The notes beneath the pieces are model-generated. The model worked only from the letters and a program-made list of their open reading frames with translations, had not been told where the DNA came from and ran no database searches. A program made the position numbers and the translations under genes. From NCBI GenBank assembly GCA_016865505.2, contig AP025252.1, forward strand, positions 5,230,137 through 5,294,136: a stretch of DNA of 64,000 nucleotides, read 5' to 3'. The stretch comes from Bryobacterales bacterium F-183. Its GTDB lineage: Bacteria; Acidobacteriota; Terriglobia; Bryobacterales; Bryobacteraceae. Positions 1 through 9,299 of the stretch are shown here, piece by piece (the stretch's first letter is position 1; the number at the start of each line of letters is the position of its first letter).

Positions 1-485
1 CGCAAATCCAGTTAGCACGCGAATCCGCCAATCACATGCTGCAGTCCTCCGCCCTCGTACATGAGGCGTACCTGCGGCTCTTGGGCGAAGGCAACGCCGC
101 TACCGACTGGCAGGATCGCCAGCACTTCTTCGCCTTTTCCTCGCGCCTCATGCGCCAGATCCTGATCGACTTTGCCCGTTCCTTCCGGACCCAAAAGCGC
201 GGCAACAAAGCACCCCACCTCGACCTCAGCAGCGTCTGGGCGCTCCCCGACAAGCAGCACCTGGACTTCCTCGAACTCGACATCGCCCTCACCAAACTCG
301 CCGAACTGGACCCCCGTCAGGCCCAAATCGTCGAATTGCGCTTTTTTGGGGGCATGGCGAATGAAGAAATTGCCGAAGTGTTAGGTGTGTCTATCGCTAC
401 CGTGATTCGGGATTGGCGTGTTGCCCGCGCCTGGCTCTTCGATGAGCTGTCGCCCACTCCACGCGCCGGCCTCAGTCCCGCTTAG
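1..485 (+). CDS. ECF-type RNA polymerase sigma factor, 5' end cut by window edge
   Basis: Sigma-70 family factor of the extracytoplasmic-function type, which would redirect RNA polymerase to its own promoters. The reading frame is open to the left edge with no stop (codons begin at base 3), so the first ATG at 36 is internal; about 161 codons are visible and the family is usually near 185-190. The visible part begins inside region 2 (ALVHEAYLRL, then a helix with RQILIDFAR) and ends with the region 4 helix-turn-helix (LDPRQAQIVELRFFGG, then EIAEVLGVSIATVIRDW). The stop lies 5 bases before the Ser/Thr kinase gene, so the two are almost certainly cotranscribed. An ECF factor paired with a PD40 kinase is typical of Acidobacteria; the target regulon is unknown. 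Confidence 0.9.
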   Translation, partial: QIQLARESANHMLQSSALVHEAYLRLLGEGNAATDWQDRQHFFAFSSRLMRQILIDFARSFRTQKRGNKAPHLDLSSVWALPDKQHLDFLELDIALTKLAELDPRQAQIVELRFFGGMANEEIAEVLGVSIATVIRDWRVARAWLFDELSPTPRAGLSPA

Positions 486-490
486 TTTCA

Positions 491-3376
491 ATGTCGCCGG
501 CTGAGCTCCACAAACGTACCGCCGAAATCTTTGACGACGCGCTCCAACTGCCGCCGCACGAACGCGCGAGCTTCCTCAACCTCCACTGCACCGACCCCGA
601 CGTCCGCCGCCGTGTCGAACGAATGCTGCTGGCAGAGGAGGCCGCACCGTCCGGCTTCCTCGAAAAACCCGCGCTGCAAGCCGCCGCGGAAATGCTCGCC
701 GAACGTAGCGCCACCCAGAACCTTACCGGAAAGACCCTCGGCAACTACCGTATCGAACAGCAGATCGGCGCCGGTGGCATGGGCACCGTGTACGCCGGCC
801 TGGACCTCCGCCTCAATCGCAAGGTCGCCGTAAAGGTCCTGCCCTCGCTCTACGTCGCCGACCCGGACCGTGTACGCCGCTTTGAACAGGAAGCCCGCGC
901 CGCATCGCTCCTCAACCATCCGAACATCGTCTCCATCTTCGATGCCGGACACGACGCAGGCACCGGCCTCCACTACATCGCGATCGAGTTCGTGGAAGGC
1001 GAAACCCTACGCGAAATCCTCCAACGCGTCGGCTGGCTGGACGCCAAGGAACTCACCGAAACCGCTATCCAGATTTGCTCCGCTCTCAGTGCGGCGCACA
1101 AAGCGGGCATCTTCCATCGCGACATCAAGCCGGAAAACATCATGGTCCGGCCGGACGGCATCGTTAAGGTCCTGGACTTCGGTCTCGCCAAGCTCACAGA
1201 AGGCGCCACAAGCCTCGAAAGCCACAGCAACACCCGCGCCGGACACGTAGCCGGCACCGTCCATTACCTTTCTCCGGAACAGGTCCTCGGCAAAACCGTG
1301 GACGCCCGCAGCGACCTCTTCAGCCTCGGCGTCGTACTCTACGAGCTAGCCACCGGCTCTCGTCCCTTCCAAGGTCCCACCGACGGCGCGATCTTCGAAG
1401 CGATCCTCCACAAGGTCCCCGAACCGCCCTCCAGCATCCAGTCTGAACTTTCACCCGCGCTCGAACAGATCATTCTGCACGGCCTCGAGAAGGACCCCGA
1501 CCTCCGCTATCAGAGCGCCGGCGATATCCGTGCCGCCCTCAAGCGCCTCGACCGTGACTCTCGCTCCGGCTTCCCCGCCGTTTCAAGCGACCTCACCCCC
1601 GCTCCGGCAAACAGGTCCAACCATCGTACGGTCGCCCTCGCCGTACTCGGCACTGCGCTCGCCATGCTCCTGCCCATGTGGTGGTGGAAGAACAGAACGG
1701 AACAGAACGTCGGACAGCAGCCCTTCGCCTTCGAACGCGTCACCGCTGAACCCAACGAGGAAATCTACCCGACCCTGTCCCCCGACGGTTCTCAGATGGT
1801 GTTTGCCAGCGCCCGCTCCGGCAACTGGGACATCTACCTGCAACGCGTCGGCGGCCAGACCCCCGTCAACCTAACCAAGGACTTCCCGGACGACGACACC
1901 GAACCTGCCATCTCTCCCGACGGCAAGCGCATCGCCTTTTACTCCCGGCGCGACGGCGGCGGCTTGTTCGTCATGGAAGTCACCGGCGAAAACCCGCGCA
2001 AGCTCTGGGACAAAGGCCATGCCCCATCCTGGTCGCCGGACGGCAAGCAACTCGCCGTCGCCGATGAGGCTATCGAGAACCCCAGCCGTGTCGGACCACG
2101 CGGCTCCCGTCTCCACATCATCAGTCTCGAAACCGGCAACATCGCGACACTCACGGAACCCGTCCTCGGCTTCCAGCCGCAGTGGTCGCCCGACGGCCGC
2201 CGCCTCGCCTACTGGACCCTGCCCGAACTCACCGGCCGCCGCGACGTCTTCACCGTGGCCGTCAACGGCAGTTCCCCGCCCGTCGCCCTCACCAACGATC
2301 CCCCGCTCGATTGGAACCCCGAATGGTCGCTCGACGGTCGCCACATGTACTTCCTCAGCGACCGTGGCGGCACCATGAACATCTGGCGCGTAGAGATCGA
2401 CCCCGCGAGCGGTCAAGCCGCCGGCGCGCCCACGCCGATGACTTCGCCTTCCAAGTACGTGAAACACTTCCGCCTCTCGCGCGACGGCAAGAGTTTTGTC
2501 TACGTAGCGTCAGAAGGCCACGCGGAACTTCTGTCCGCTGGCCTCGCGCCCGGAGCACGCAGCCTGACCTCGAAGCCCACTCTGGTCGGCGACGCCACGC
2601 CATCGGTGAACGGCTTCATGATCTCGCCCGACGAAACCAAAATCGTCTTCGACAACCTCGGCGACCCGCAGGAAGATCTCTGGATCATGAACATCGACGG
2701 TACAGGCCGCCGCCGTCTCACCAACGACCGGTTTCGTGACCTCGATCCCGCCTGGTCACCGGACGGCAAGAAGATCGCGTTTTACTCCGATCGCGACGGC
2801 AAGAAGTACAACATCTGGACGATCTTCGCCGACGGCTCGGGCCTCCAGCAGCTCACCAGAATGCCTGGCGAGGAGTTACCTATGGCCCCAGCCTTTACCC
2901 ACGATGGCCGCGGTCTGATGTTCTTCCCATGGCTTGGCGCCGCGAGAATCGTGTACGAAGGCAAGTCCGCCATCGAATACCTTCGAGGCTTCCCCAAGCC
3001 AGACTACGGCTGGATCTTCCTCCAACCGAGGAACCCGCCGCCGGACCCTCGTGATGCGCGCGACTGGCTCGGCTACGAACGTCAGAAAACCGGCGACCCA
3101 CTCATCGTGCGCTACAACTCCGAAACTGGCGACATCGAACGACTCGATATCCAGGGCTCGTCACCCGCCTGGATGCCGGGCCACAAACAAATCATCTTCG
3201 TCCGTGGCCCGCGCGTGATGAGTTATGACTTGTCCACCAAGGCGGAAACAGAGCTATTCTCGCCCTATCCCAACCGTCCTGTGGTCTTGCGTGTGAACAA
3301 GGACGGCTCCCGCGTGTACTTCACCGTCGCCGTCCGCGAAGGCGACATCTGGGTGGGCCGCTTCCCCGATCGCTAG
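491..3376 (+). CDS. Ser/Thr protein kinase with C-terminal TolB/PD40 beta-propeller
   Basis: Membrane-anchored Hanks-type kinase of 961 residues. Residues about 86-350 are the kinase domain: glycine loop IGAGGMGTVY, catalytic Lys115 (VAVKVL), HRDIKPEN with Asp211, and DFG at 229-231. A hydrophobic segment near 378-397 (VALAVLGTALAMLLP) would place the kinase in the cytoplasm and the rest outside. Residues about 410-950 carry repeated SPDGKxIAFxS/WSPDG motifs of PD40/TolB propeller blades, a likely sensor or ligand-binding part. The N-terminal 80 residues resemble the short helical leader often seen in these acidobacterial kinases. It follows the sigma factor by 5 bases. The stop overlaps the stop of the convergent next gene by 4 bases. 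Substrates cannot be told from sequence. Confidence 0.95.
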   Translation: MSPAELHKRTAEIFDDALQLPPHERASFLNLHCTDPDVRRRVERMLLAEEAAPSGFLEKPALQAAAEMLAERSATQNLTGKTLGNYRIEQQIGAGGMGTVYAGLDLRLNRKVAVKVLPSLYVADPDRVRRFEQEARAASLLNHPNIVSIFDAGHDAGTGLHYIAIEFVEGETLREILQRVGWLDAKELTETAIQICSALSAAHKAGIFHRDIKPENIMVRPDGIVKVLDFGLAKLTEGATSLESHSNTRAGHVAGTVHYLSPEQVLGKTVDARSDLFSLGVVLYELATGSRPFQGPTDGAIFEAILHKVPEPPSSIQSELSPALEQIILHGLEKDPDLRYQSAGDIRAALKRLDRDSRSGFPAVSSDLTPAPANRSNHRTVALAVLGTALAMLLPMWWWKNRTEQNVGQQPFAFERVTAEPNEEIYPTLSPDGSQMVFASARSGNWDIYLQRVGGQTPVNLTKDFPDDDTEPAISPDGKRIAFYSRRDGGGLFVMEVTGENPRKLWDKGHAPSWSPDGKQLAVADEAIENPSRVGPRGSRLHIISLETGNIATLTEPVLGFQPQWSPDGRRLAYWTLPELTGRRDVFTVAVNGSSPPVALTNDPPLDWNPEWSLDGRHMYFLSDRGGTMNIWRVEIDPASGQAAGAPTPMTSPSKYVKHFRLSRDGKSFVYVASEGHAELLSAGLAPGARSLTSKPTLVGDATPSVNGFMISPDETKIVFDNLGDPQEDLWIMNIDGTGRRRLTNDRFRDLDPAWSPDGKKIAFYSDRDGKKYNIWTIFADGSGLQQLTRMPGEELPMAPAFTHDGRGLMFFPWLGAARIVYEGKSAIEYLRGFPKPDYGWIFLQPRNPPPDPRDARDWLGYERQKTGDPLIVRYNSETGDIERLDIQGSSPAWMPGHKQIIFVRGPRVMSYDLSTKAETELFSPYPNRPVVLRVNKDGSRVYFTVAVREGDIWVGRFPDR

Positions 3377-4338
3377 ATCCATTGCACTAGTTTCGCGCGA
3401 ACCTGCACCGACTTCGGAGCATGTCTCAGATTGTTCCCGTAAATGCTCTTCAGGTGCCTTTCAATTTGCTTCGCGCCTGCGAGTAACCCCTTGGCAAACC
3501 TTGCCTCTCCACCGCTCTTCAAACGCCAGGTCTTCAGCAGCCCCGTTTTCTTGCCCAACGCATGCTTCAAATCGGCAACACAAAGCTCGGCGATTGTGTC
3601 CACCCACCCACCCCGAATATTGCTCGGAGTGAAGATGCGGAAACCCCACTTGTCGATATCGTTCTGCGTTTCAAAGTCCAGGTCGCCTGACGTGGGATCC
3701 AGCGCGTCCAATCCCACGAAGCGGTAGTCGTTGGCTAACTGCCGAACCATGATGTTCCCAAGGTTGGTCAGAAAGTTCATCTTGTAACCGTTCACTGTGA
3801 TCGAACCCGGTGCTGTGATCTTTAAGAAACTAAACCGGTCCTGATTGGAGTTCCACATATCTGCGGCAACAATCTCGCCCAGATCCTCAAGCCCCCCGGG
3901 CGCGTTCGCTGCCTTGGCGATCAGCTTCACCGACTGCTTATTGCCAAGCGTAGTGTTCCCGGTCCCCAAGGTGGTGATCTTCATGTACTCCATCTTGGTG
4001 AACTTGTAGACATTCCTCGATGACAACGCCAGAAAGTTGTTCAGCGCTTCACGAGTCTCAAGATCATCTCCACAGCTCGGCGCGATCTCCTGGGCGAAGC
4101 TACGAAGCGCCATTATTTCCATAGGAGCCAGTTGAATGGCGAGAGAACCAGGGCTAATGGCGTTCATCGTCAACAGCGCCTGCTGTACATGCTGCTGATC
4201 GTTGTTGGCGTCGCCCTTGATCACCACGGCAGAGTCGGCGTCGCCTGTGAGTAGCCACACCGGGTGTCCTTTCGACAACCCCTCCATCCAAAATATGTCC
4301 TGTTTCTGAATCGGTATTGCGACGTTTAGCCGTCCCAT
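3373..4338 (-). CDS. Unrecognised protein with possible AFK/PI4K/HipA-like kinase core
   Basis: 321 residues, no signal peptide or membrane segment. I do not recognise a named family. Seen in sequence: a Lys in a beta-strand-like context (AVVIKGD, Lys41), then ADMWNSNQDRF at 159-169, NLGNIMV at 192-198 and FVGLDALDP at 207-215. The order D-x-W-N-x-N-x-D-R, then G-N-I, then hydrophobic-D matches the catalytic loop, metal-binding Asn and final Asp of the atypical kinases related to actin-fragmin kinase, type II PI4-kinase and HipA. That reading is inference and could be wrong. The C-terminal 100 residues are basic and helical in character. It is convergent with the Ser/Thr kinase (4-base overlap of stops) and has its own upstream gap of about 50 bases before the next minus-strand stop. 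Confidence 0.75.
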   Translation of the reverse strand: MGRLNVAIPIQKQDIFWMEGLSKGHPVWLLTGDADSAVVIKGDANNDQQHVQQALLTMNAISPGSLAIQLAPMEIMALRSFAQEIAPSCGDDLETREALNNFLALSSRNVYKFTKMEYMKITTLGTGNTTLGNKQSVKLIAKAANAPGGLEDLGEIVAADMWNSNQDRFSFLKITAPGSITVNGYKMNFLTNLGNIMVRQLANDYRFVGLDALDPTSGDLDFETQNDIDKWGFRIFTPSNIRGGWVDTIAELCVADLKHALGKKTGLLKTWRLKSGGEARFAKGLLAGAKQIERHLKSIYGNNLRHAPKSVQVRAKLVQWI

Positions 4339-4391
4339 TTGTTGTTCCTCCGTCTAAACAAATAGGCGAGCAGCAGCGCGCTCGATCAGCA

Positions 4392-5561
4392 TTAAGAAAC
4401 GTTAATTTTGCGTCGGCCGTACCACCGGCAAAGCGGATACATTAGCACCAGCACCAACAGCCAAATCAGGTACATCCCACCCAGCGAGTACCCATACCCC
4501 GGCGGATAAAGCTTGATATCCCCTCCCATATTCGGCTGTATGTTTGCCAGAAACCCAACCGTCCCGTACCGCACCCAAGCCAGCGGCCAAGCCAGCAGAT
4601 GCGCCAGCAGAAAGTGCCCGATAAAGAAGAACAGCGGCGTATTTCCAAACACGATCAACGGATTGTTCCGGCCAAACTTCATCCGGTCCAACACCGCCAA
4701 AATCAGCAACGCCGGACCAATCGTCATCAGCACAAACATCAACGACGGCGGATACTTCGTCGCACTCAGGAAGGACGCCCAGGTCAGCCCGTTCGCCTGC
4801 ACCGCCCACGGCCGCGGGTCGCCGTAAAGGTTGATCGCCCGCAGAATCACAAACCCGATCGTCATTGCCGCCCCTAAGCGCAGCATCCACTCGCGGCGCT
4901 CCTCACGCTCCAGCAAACGTCCAAAGCAGTACCCCGCCGACATGATGAAGATCCATGGCACAAGCGGATACGCGACAACGAACAGCCCAATGCCCGGCAA
5001 CACCTCCGCACCCTGCTGATGCAGAATCTTCCACCACAGTCCACCCTGGATCCCATCCAGCAGGTTGTGCAGCGCGATCCCCGCAATGCTCACTACCGCC
5101 AGCGCACGCAACGGCAGGTACACCAGAGCCGCGAGCGCGACCATCGACCATCCCAGCGACCACAACACCGTCGCAAAGATCGGTCCTTCCAAATACTTAT
5201 TGAGGAAGAAGGCAAACCGCAGCGCCGTAAACTCCAGCACCACCAGCATCAGTCCACGCTTCACCAACATCCCCGAAGGACTCTGCCCGTGCCTTCGCGC
5301 CCAAAAGTAAGCGCCGATGCCTGCCGTAAAGGCAAACACCGGCGCACAGAGATGCGTGATCCACCGCGTCAGAAACAGCGCCGCGTTGGTCTTTGCCAGA
5401 TCCTCGGGTCCAAACACCAGAGCATCGGCATGAAAGAAGTCGCGTACATGGTCAATTGCCATGATGATCATGACAAGACCACGCAACGCGTCTACAGATG
5501 TGATTCTGGCTAGCTTAGGCAGCGCACTCGCCGCGCCCGAGCTGGAGAGAGTAGCCGACAT
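4392..5561 (-). CDS. DUF1624/heparan-alpha-glucosaminide N-acetyltransferase-like membrane protein
   Basis: Polytopic membrane protein of about 389 residues. The N-terminal signature RITSVDALRGLVMIIMAIDHVRDFF is characteristic of the DUF1624 acyltransferase-like family: the DALRG motif and the His in the first transmembrane helix correspond to the proposed acyl-CoA-dependent sugar acetylation site in HGSNAT relatives. Roughly ten hydrophobic segments follow, ending in a short basic tail (RWYGRRK). I chose ATG at 5561 (MSATLSS); the open frame extends to 5612 but that only lengthens the overlap. Even so the start lies 47 bases inside the 3' end of the upstream reductase gene, suggesting translational coupling. 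Substrate unknown. Confidence 0.85.
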   Translation of the reverse strand: MSATLSSSGAASALPKLARITSVDALRGLVMIIMAIDHVRDFFHADALVFGPEDLAKTNAALFLTRWITHLCAPVFAFTAGIGAYFWARRHGQSPSGMLVKRGLMLVVLEFTALRFAFFLNKYLEGPIFATVLWSLGWSMVALAALVYLPLRALAVVSIAGIALHNLLDGIQGGLWWKILHQQGAEVLPGIGLFVVAYPLVPWIFIMSAGYCFGRLLEREERREWMLRLGAAMTIGFVILRAINLYGDPRPWAVQANGLTWASFLSATKYPPSLMFVLMTIGPALLILAVLDRMKFGRNNPLIVFGNTPLFFFIGHFLLAHLLAWPLAWVRYGTVGFLANIQPNMGGDIKLYPPGYGYSLGGMYLIWLLVLVLMYPLCRWYGRRKINVS

Positions 5562-7275
5562 CGTCACCCCAATCCTGATAGAGCTCAGGGAACGTCTCGG
5601 CCGGCTTGGCAAGATCCGCCGTCATCTTACGGAAGAACTCCACCTTGTTGCGCGACACGTACTGCCGGAAGGTCTCGCCTTCCTGACGATCCTGCTTGTA
5701 ATGTTCGAGCACGCGCTGAATCGCCACCGGGGCAAGACGCGCCGGAATGCTCTGAATCGCAAATCCGTACCGCATCATGCGGTTCTCGTCGTACCCGCCA
5801 CCAAGCAGCATCTGATAGTACGGCACTTCCTTGCCGTCGATCTTGCGGGCATTGCCGTAGAATCCAAAATCGCCCGTCCAGTGCTGTCCGCAGGAGTTCG
5901 GGCAACCGCTGATGTGGATCTGCAGCTTGCGAGCCAGCGGGTCGCGTTCCTGCTTCACCACCGCGGCCAGAGCCTCGCCCAGGTTCATAGACTTGGTCAG
6001 CGCCAGGTTGCAGCTATACGCGCCCGGGCAGTTGGTAATGTCATCGATCTCGCGAGCACCCGGATCGGCCAAGCCAATCGCGACGAGCCCATCGTACACA
6101 CGCGCGACATTCGCCGCAGGGATGTTCGCCAGCAGCAGGTTCTGCGTCATCGTCAGGCGCAGTTGACCATCACCGTTCTGCTCGGCGATGTCCGCCAGCT
6201 TGTACATCTGCTCATCAGTCAGGTTGCCCTGCGCGATCTTCACCGTCACAATCGCGTACGCAGGGTTTTTGCCAGTCTCGACGTTCGTACGCGCCCACTC
6301 GTCAAACCCGGGATGCGAAGGTTTTGCGGCAGGCTGCAGAATCGGCAGGTTCCGGCTGTGGCCCACAGGCTCAAACTCAAAGCCGCCAAAGCCGTCCGGC
6401 AACGTCGTCGGCACCGGTACGCCGCCATTCTCCAGAATGTCCTTGTACTCGATTTCGATCTGTTCCTTCACCCATTCCAAGCCGCGCTCACGCAGCACAA
6501 ACTTCAACCGCGCCTTGTTCTTGTTGGACCGGTTGCCGAACTTGCCAAAGATGCGGATCACGGCCTCGGCGCGCTGCACCACTTTGTCATCCGGCAGGAA
6601 CTCATCCAGCAGCGCCGCTTCGTTCGGAAGCGGACCCAGACCCCCGCCGATCGTCACGCGGAACCCACGCTGGCCGTCCTTGATGACCGCGCGGAAGCCC
6701 ATGTCATTGATATCGGTGGCAATCGAATCGTCGTGTCCGCCCGAAAACGCGATCTTGAACTTGCGCGGCAGGTTGTCGGCAATGTCCTGATGCAGGAACG
6801 CGAAGGCGCAAACCTGCGCATACGGACGTACATCAAACGGCTCATCGGCGATCAACCCGGCATACGGGCAAGCCGTCACGTTACGGACTGTGTTGTAGCA
6901 GGCCTCGCGCGTCGTCAGCCGGACATCGGCCAGGCGATGCAGCAGATCGGCCACCTGCAACAGCGGAATAAAGTGATACTGCACGTTCTGACGAGTCGTC
7001 AGGTGTGCCTTGCCATTGGCGAATTCCTTAGCCACATCGGCCAAACGCCGCCACTGCGCGACGGTGACGATGCCACCGGGCACCTTGGTACGAATCATAT
7101 GCACGCCAGGCTGGCGCTGCGTATAGATTCCACGGCGCAAACGGTGCGGGCGGAAGGCGTCGGCGTCGAACTTTCCTTCACTGAATTCCAGCGCCTTCGA
7201 CCGGAAAAACTCAATGTCCTCCCGGACTGTGGCGTCGTACGTGGTCTCTACAGAATGGCGGTCGGCTGGATTCAT
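5515..7275 (-). CDS. Ferredoxin-type nitrite/sulfite reductase (siroheme, 4Fe-4S)
   Basis: 586 residues, the normal length of NirA/Sir-type reductases that carry out six-electron reduction of sulfite to sulfide or nitrite to ammonia. The coupled siroheme/4Fe-4S centre is marked by Cys416-x5-Cys422 (TNCPGAYSC) and Cys458-x3-Cys462 (GCPNSCG). Two ferredoxin-like half-domains are seen, each with the LTTRQNVQ or LTMTQNLLL type strand that binds siroheme. No siroheme synthase or sulfate-activation gene is adjacent. Sulfite versus nitrite cannot be settled from the motifs; the Rrf2-cysK unit elsewhere in the window makes a sulfur role plausible. ATG at 7275 gives a natural N-terminus. Confidence 0.93.
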   Translation of the reverse strand: MNPADRHSVETTYDATVREDIEFFRSKALEFSEGKFDADAFRPHRLRRGIYTQRQPGVHMIRTKVPGGIVTVAQWRRLADVAKEFANGKAHLTTRQNVQYHFIPLLQVADLLHRLADVRLTTREACYNTVRNVTACPYAGLIADEPFDVRPYAQVCAFAFLHQDIADNLPRKFKIAFSGGHDDSIATDINDMGFRAVIKDGQRGFRVTIGGGLGPLPNEAALLDEFLPDDKVVQRAEAVIRIFGKFGNRSNKNKARLKFVLRERGLEWVKEQIEIEYKDILENGGVPVPTTLPDGFGGFEFEPVGHSRNLPILQPAAKPSHPGFDEWARTNVETGKNPAYAIVTVKIAQGNLTDEQMYKLADIAEQNGDGQLRLTMTQNLLLANIPAANVARVYDGLVAIGLADPGAREIDDITNCPGAYSCNLALTKSMNLGEALAAVVKQERDPLARKLQIHISGCPNSCGQHWTGDFGFYGNARKIDGKEVPYYQMLLGGGYDENRMMRYGFAIQSIPARLAPVAIQRVLEHYKQDRQEGETFRQYVSRNKVEFFRKMTADLAKPAETFPELYQDWGDDVGYSLQLGRGECAA

Positions 7276-7309
7276 AAGTACTAATCTAGATCGAGATTAG
7301 CAGAAACGG

Positions 7310-8191
7310 CTAAGGCTTGGCGGTTTCCCCGGTCTCGAACTGGATCTCGGAACTCGCAGACGTCCGCCGGAAGTCGGACGAATCGAGAGACATCGTGATC
7401 ACCCGTTTGTACCCAAAAAGCAGGCTCACACGAAACTCGGTGCCATAGGTGGCCGGGAACCAGACATTTGGCGCCACCCGGCTATAGTTCACCGAGAATC
7501 CGGTCTGCTGGATGTTGGTGCCCAAAAAGGCCTTCACCGCCCACGGCATTTTGAAAGTCAGATCCGAGTAAATTCGAACCGGCTGGAACTCCTCGGCATC
7601 CACTAGAACTTCGCCTTTCCAGGGCCGCCAGGCGCAGAATTCCTCGTCTTCTTTGTCGTCATCGTCCTTGGCATCCGGGCACCGTTGTTTGCGCGGAATT
7701 GGCTCATACGCAATCCGGTGCGCTTTGCGCCCTTTCACCTCGGTGCTGCCGGCGTAGGTATAGCGGTAAGCAGCCAAGTCTTTGCTCGAGATCGGAAACA
7801 GGCTATGCGGAATCCCGTCGCGCGATTTCTTGTCGTCGATAAGATCATCGATGAGGTCTTCCATGATGCTGCCATCGAGATCCATCGCCCCCTTCGCCTC
7901 AAAGCCTTTTTTGTCGTAGGGAATGATCTCTTTCTTGCTCTTGTGGTACTCGCCGGCAAGCAGATCCAGATGCTTTTCCGTGTTCTTTTCCTTGGGCGTA
8001 ACCGTGTATTCGCGCCGCTCCACCCGAGCCAGTTGTCCATTGGTCCGAACGAGCTTGGCATTCACTTTTTGCTTATAAACATACTGCCGCCGGGCCTCGA
8101 GCGAAGCCTCGACGTTCTCCGCCATCCGCTTCATAATCTCGTTGGGATCGTTGTCAACAACAAGCAACAGGGCAACGGCAAACAGCACCAT
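7310..8191 (-). CDS. Acidobacterial family protein, exported, LolA-like fold suspected
   Basis: About 293 residues from ATG 8191. An N-terminal hydrophobic stretch (MVLFAVALLLVV) is a signal peptide or anchor. The middle is highly charged and the C-terminal half contains GEVLVDAEEFQPVRIYSDL and VWFPATYGTEFRV, motifs I recognise from a family found in many copies in Acidobacteria and sometimes labelled outer-membrane lipoprotein sorting protein. No enzymatic motif is visible. The open frame runs to 8293, but that would overlap the upstream Cys-cluster gene by 79 bases and bury the signal peptide, so 8191 is preferred. It lies 24 bases downstream of that gene in the same direction. Function unknown; binding of a lipid or hydrophobic ligand would be the family guess. 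Confidence 0.8.
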   Translation of the reverse strand: MVLFAVALLLVVDNDPNEIMKRMAENVEASLEARRQYVYKQKVNAKLVRTNGQLARVERREYTVTPKEKNTEKHLDLLAGEYHKSKKEIIPYDKKGFEAKGAMDLDGSIMEDLIDDLIDDKKSRDGIPHSLFPISSKDLAAYRYTYAGSTEVKGRKAHRIAYEPIPRKQRCPDAKDDDDKEDEEFCAWRPWKGEVLVDAEEFQPVRIYSDLTFKMPWAVKAFLGTNIQQTGFSVNYSRVAPNVWFPATYGTEFRVSLLFGYKRVITMSLDSSDFRRTSASSEIQFETGETAKP

Positions 8192-8214
8192 AATGCCGAA
8201 AAGTACGCACGAAG

Positions 8215-8484
8215 CTAGCGCCCGGTTCCGGGGAAAGTGAGCGATTCCAGCAGAATCAAACCGGCATAGGCCTCTTCCGCCGAATCCCGGCACATTTCCG
8301 CCGAAGGCCGCAGACTCAAACAGACCTCAGGCCGCTCGGGAAGTCCAAAAAGCAGGCACCGATTCGCTTCGTCCAGTTGGACACAACGCACCCCCGCCGG
8401 CTTACCCGAAGGCATACCGGGAATCGGCGACGAGATCGAAGGAGCGACACAGCAAGCCGCGCACCCGATGCGGCAGTCCATCAA
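8215..8484 (-). CDS. YkgJ-type cysteine cluster protein
   Basis: 89-residue cytoplasmic protein with an N-terminal cysteine cluster (CRIGCAACC) and further cysteines in [15 protein letters not shown] and PEVCLSL. This spacing is that of the YkgJ/UPF0153 family, thought to bind zinc or an iron-sulfur cluster. The C-terminal segment [20 protein letters not shown] completes the usual domain, so the gene is full length. It sits 2 bases after the stop of the methyltransferase gene, so the two are translated together. The biochemical role of the family is not established. Confidence 0.85.
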   Translation of the reverse strand: MMDCRIGCAACCVAPSISSPIPGMPSGKPAGVRCVQLDEANRCLLFGLPERPEVCLSLRPSAEMCRDSAEEAYAGLILLESLTFPGTGR

Positions 8485-8486
8485 CT

Positions 8487-9230
8487 TTACCGCGCCCCCT
8501 CTTGAGGTCGGACAGCACGGAACAAAGGCAATGGATACTCCACCTCAGAGTGCTCGACCTCCAGCATCTCGACTTCGATGAAGCCCGTGGCGGTCAGCAG
8601 GTCGAACCACTGCTGCTTGTGAAAGATGCCTTCCACGTGCCGATCGTGCACCACTTCCACCGCTCCGTCGACTCCTCGCAGGACGCACGTGTAGTCGGCA
8701 AAGTACTGGTTGTCGGATGGGTCCGGGTCCCAGCACCATTCGAGAAAACGCATGGCCCGGCCGTCAGGAGCGTCGCTGCCCCCGCAGTCGGTACTACCTC
8801 CAGACGGGAAGGTTTCCAAAGTCTGATCGGGACAAAATAGGGCCACACCTCCCGGCCGCAGATGGACAAAAGCCGTCTGCAACGCAGCCAGAAGATCCGC
8901 TTCGGAGCTCATGTAGCAAATGGCATCGTGGGCGAACACAACGTCGAAGGTCCGGCCCAAACGAAGGGTTCGCATGTCGGCAGCAATGTGTTCCGCTTCC
9001 GGGTTCAGCTTGCGGCTGATGGCAAGCATCGGTTCTGACACGTCGGTGAGTACGACCGTGTCAAAGTGCGGCTTCAACCAAAACGCGTTATTGCCGCCAC
9101 CCGACCCAAGTTCCAGGAGGGATCCACCAGTCGTACCAAGGGCCTTGCGGTAGAGCCCGGCCTCTTCCTCATAGTCCTCTGGCGGCGACAGAAGAGGCCA
9201 CCATTCCGCGAGAACGTTGTACAGCTTCAT
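8487..9230 (-). CDS. Class I SAM-dependent methyltransferase
   Basis: About 247 residues from the ATG at 9230 ([11 protein letters not shown]). Motif I is [15 protein letters not shown] near residue 40; the acidic loop [11 protein letters not shown] binds the ribose of [16 protein letters not shown] and LRPGGVALF are motifs II and III. The open frame extends upstream to 9680 but that part covers the glycine riboswitch and the start of gcvP on the other strand, so it is not coding. The enzyme resembles small-molecule methyltransferases with a C-terminal lid; the acceptor is unknown. It is divergent from gcvP and followed by a YkgJ protein gene. Confidence 0.88.
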   Translation of the reverse strand: MKLYNVLAEWWPLLSPPEDYEEEAGLYRKALGTTGGSLLELGSGGGNNAFWLKPHFDTVVLTDVSEPMLAISRKLNPEAEHIAADMRTLRLGRTFDVVFAHDAICYMSSEADLLAALQTAFVHLRPGGVALFCPDQTLETFPSGGSTDCGGSDAPDGRAMRFLEWCWDPDPSDNQYFADYTCVLRGVDGAVEVVHDRHVEGIFHKQQWFDLLTATGFIEVEMLEVEHSEVEYPLPLFRAVRPQEGAR

Positions 9231-9299
9231 CCCTACAGCATCGCGCACTTGCCTTGCGAGGCGGTTCCGCGCTACCGTCGTTGCTGAACTCAGAAGGCA

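Noticed and set aside
3373-4338. Considered as a type VI effector linked to the Hcp-like gene
   Set aside because: The two genes are 58 kb apart and no other type VI genes are seen, so no link can be supported.
5461-7284. 607-residue open frame on the plus strand opposite the nitrite/sulfite reductase
   Set aside because: Arg/His/Leu-rich composition and no recognisable motif; it is the complementary reading of a highly conserved gene in GC-rich DNA.
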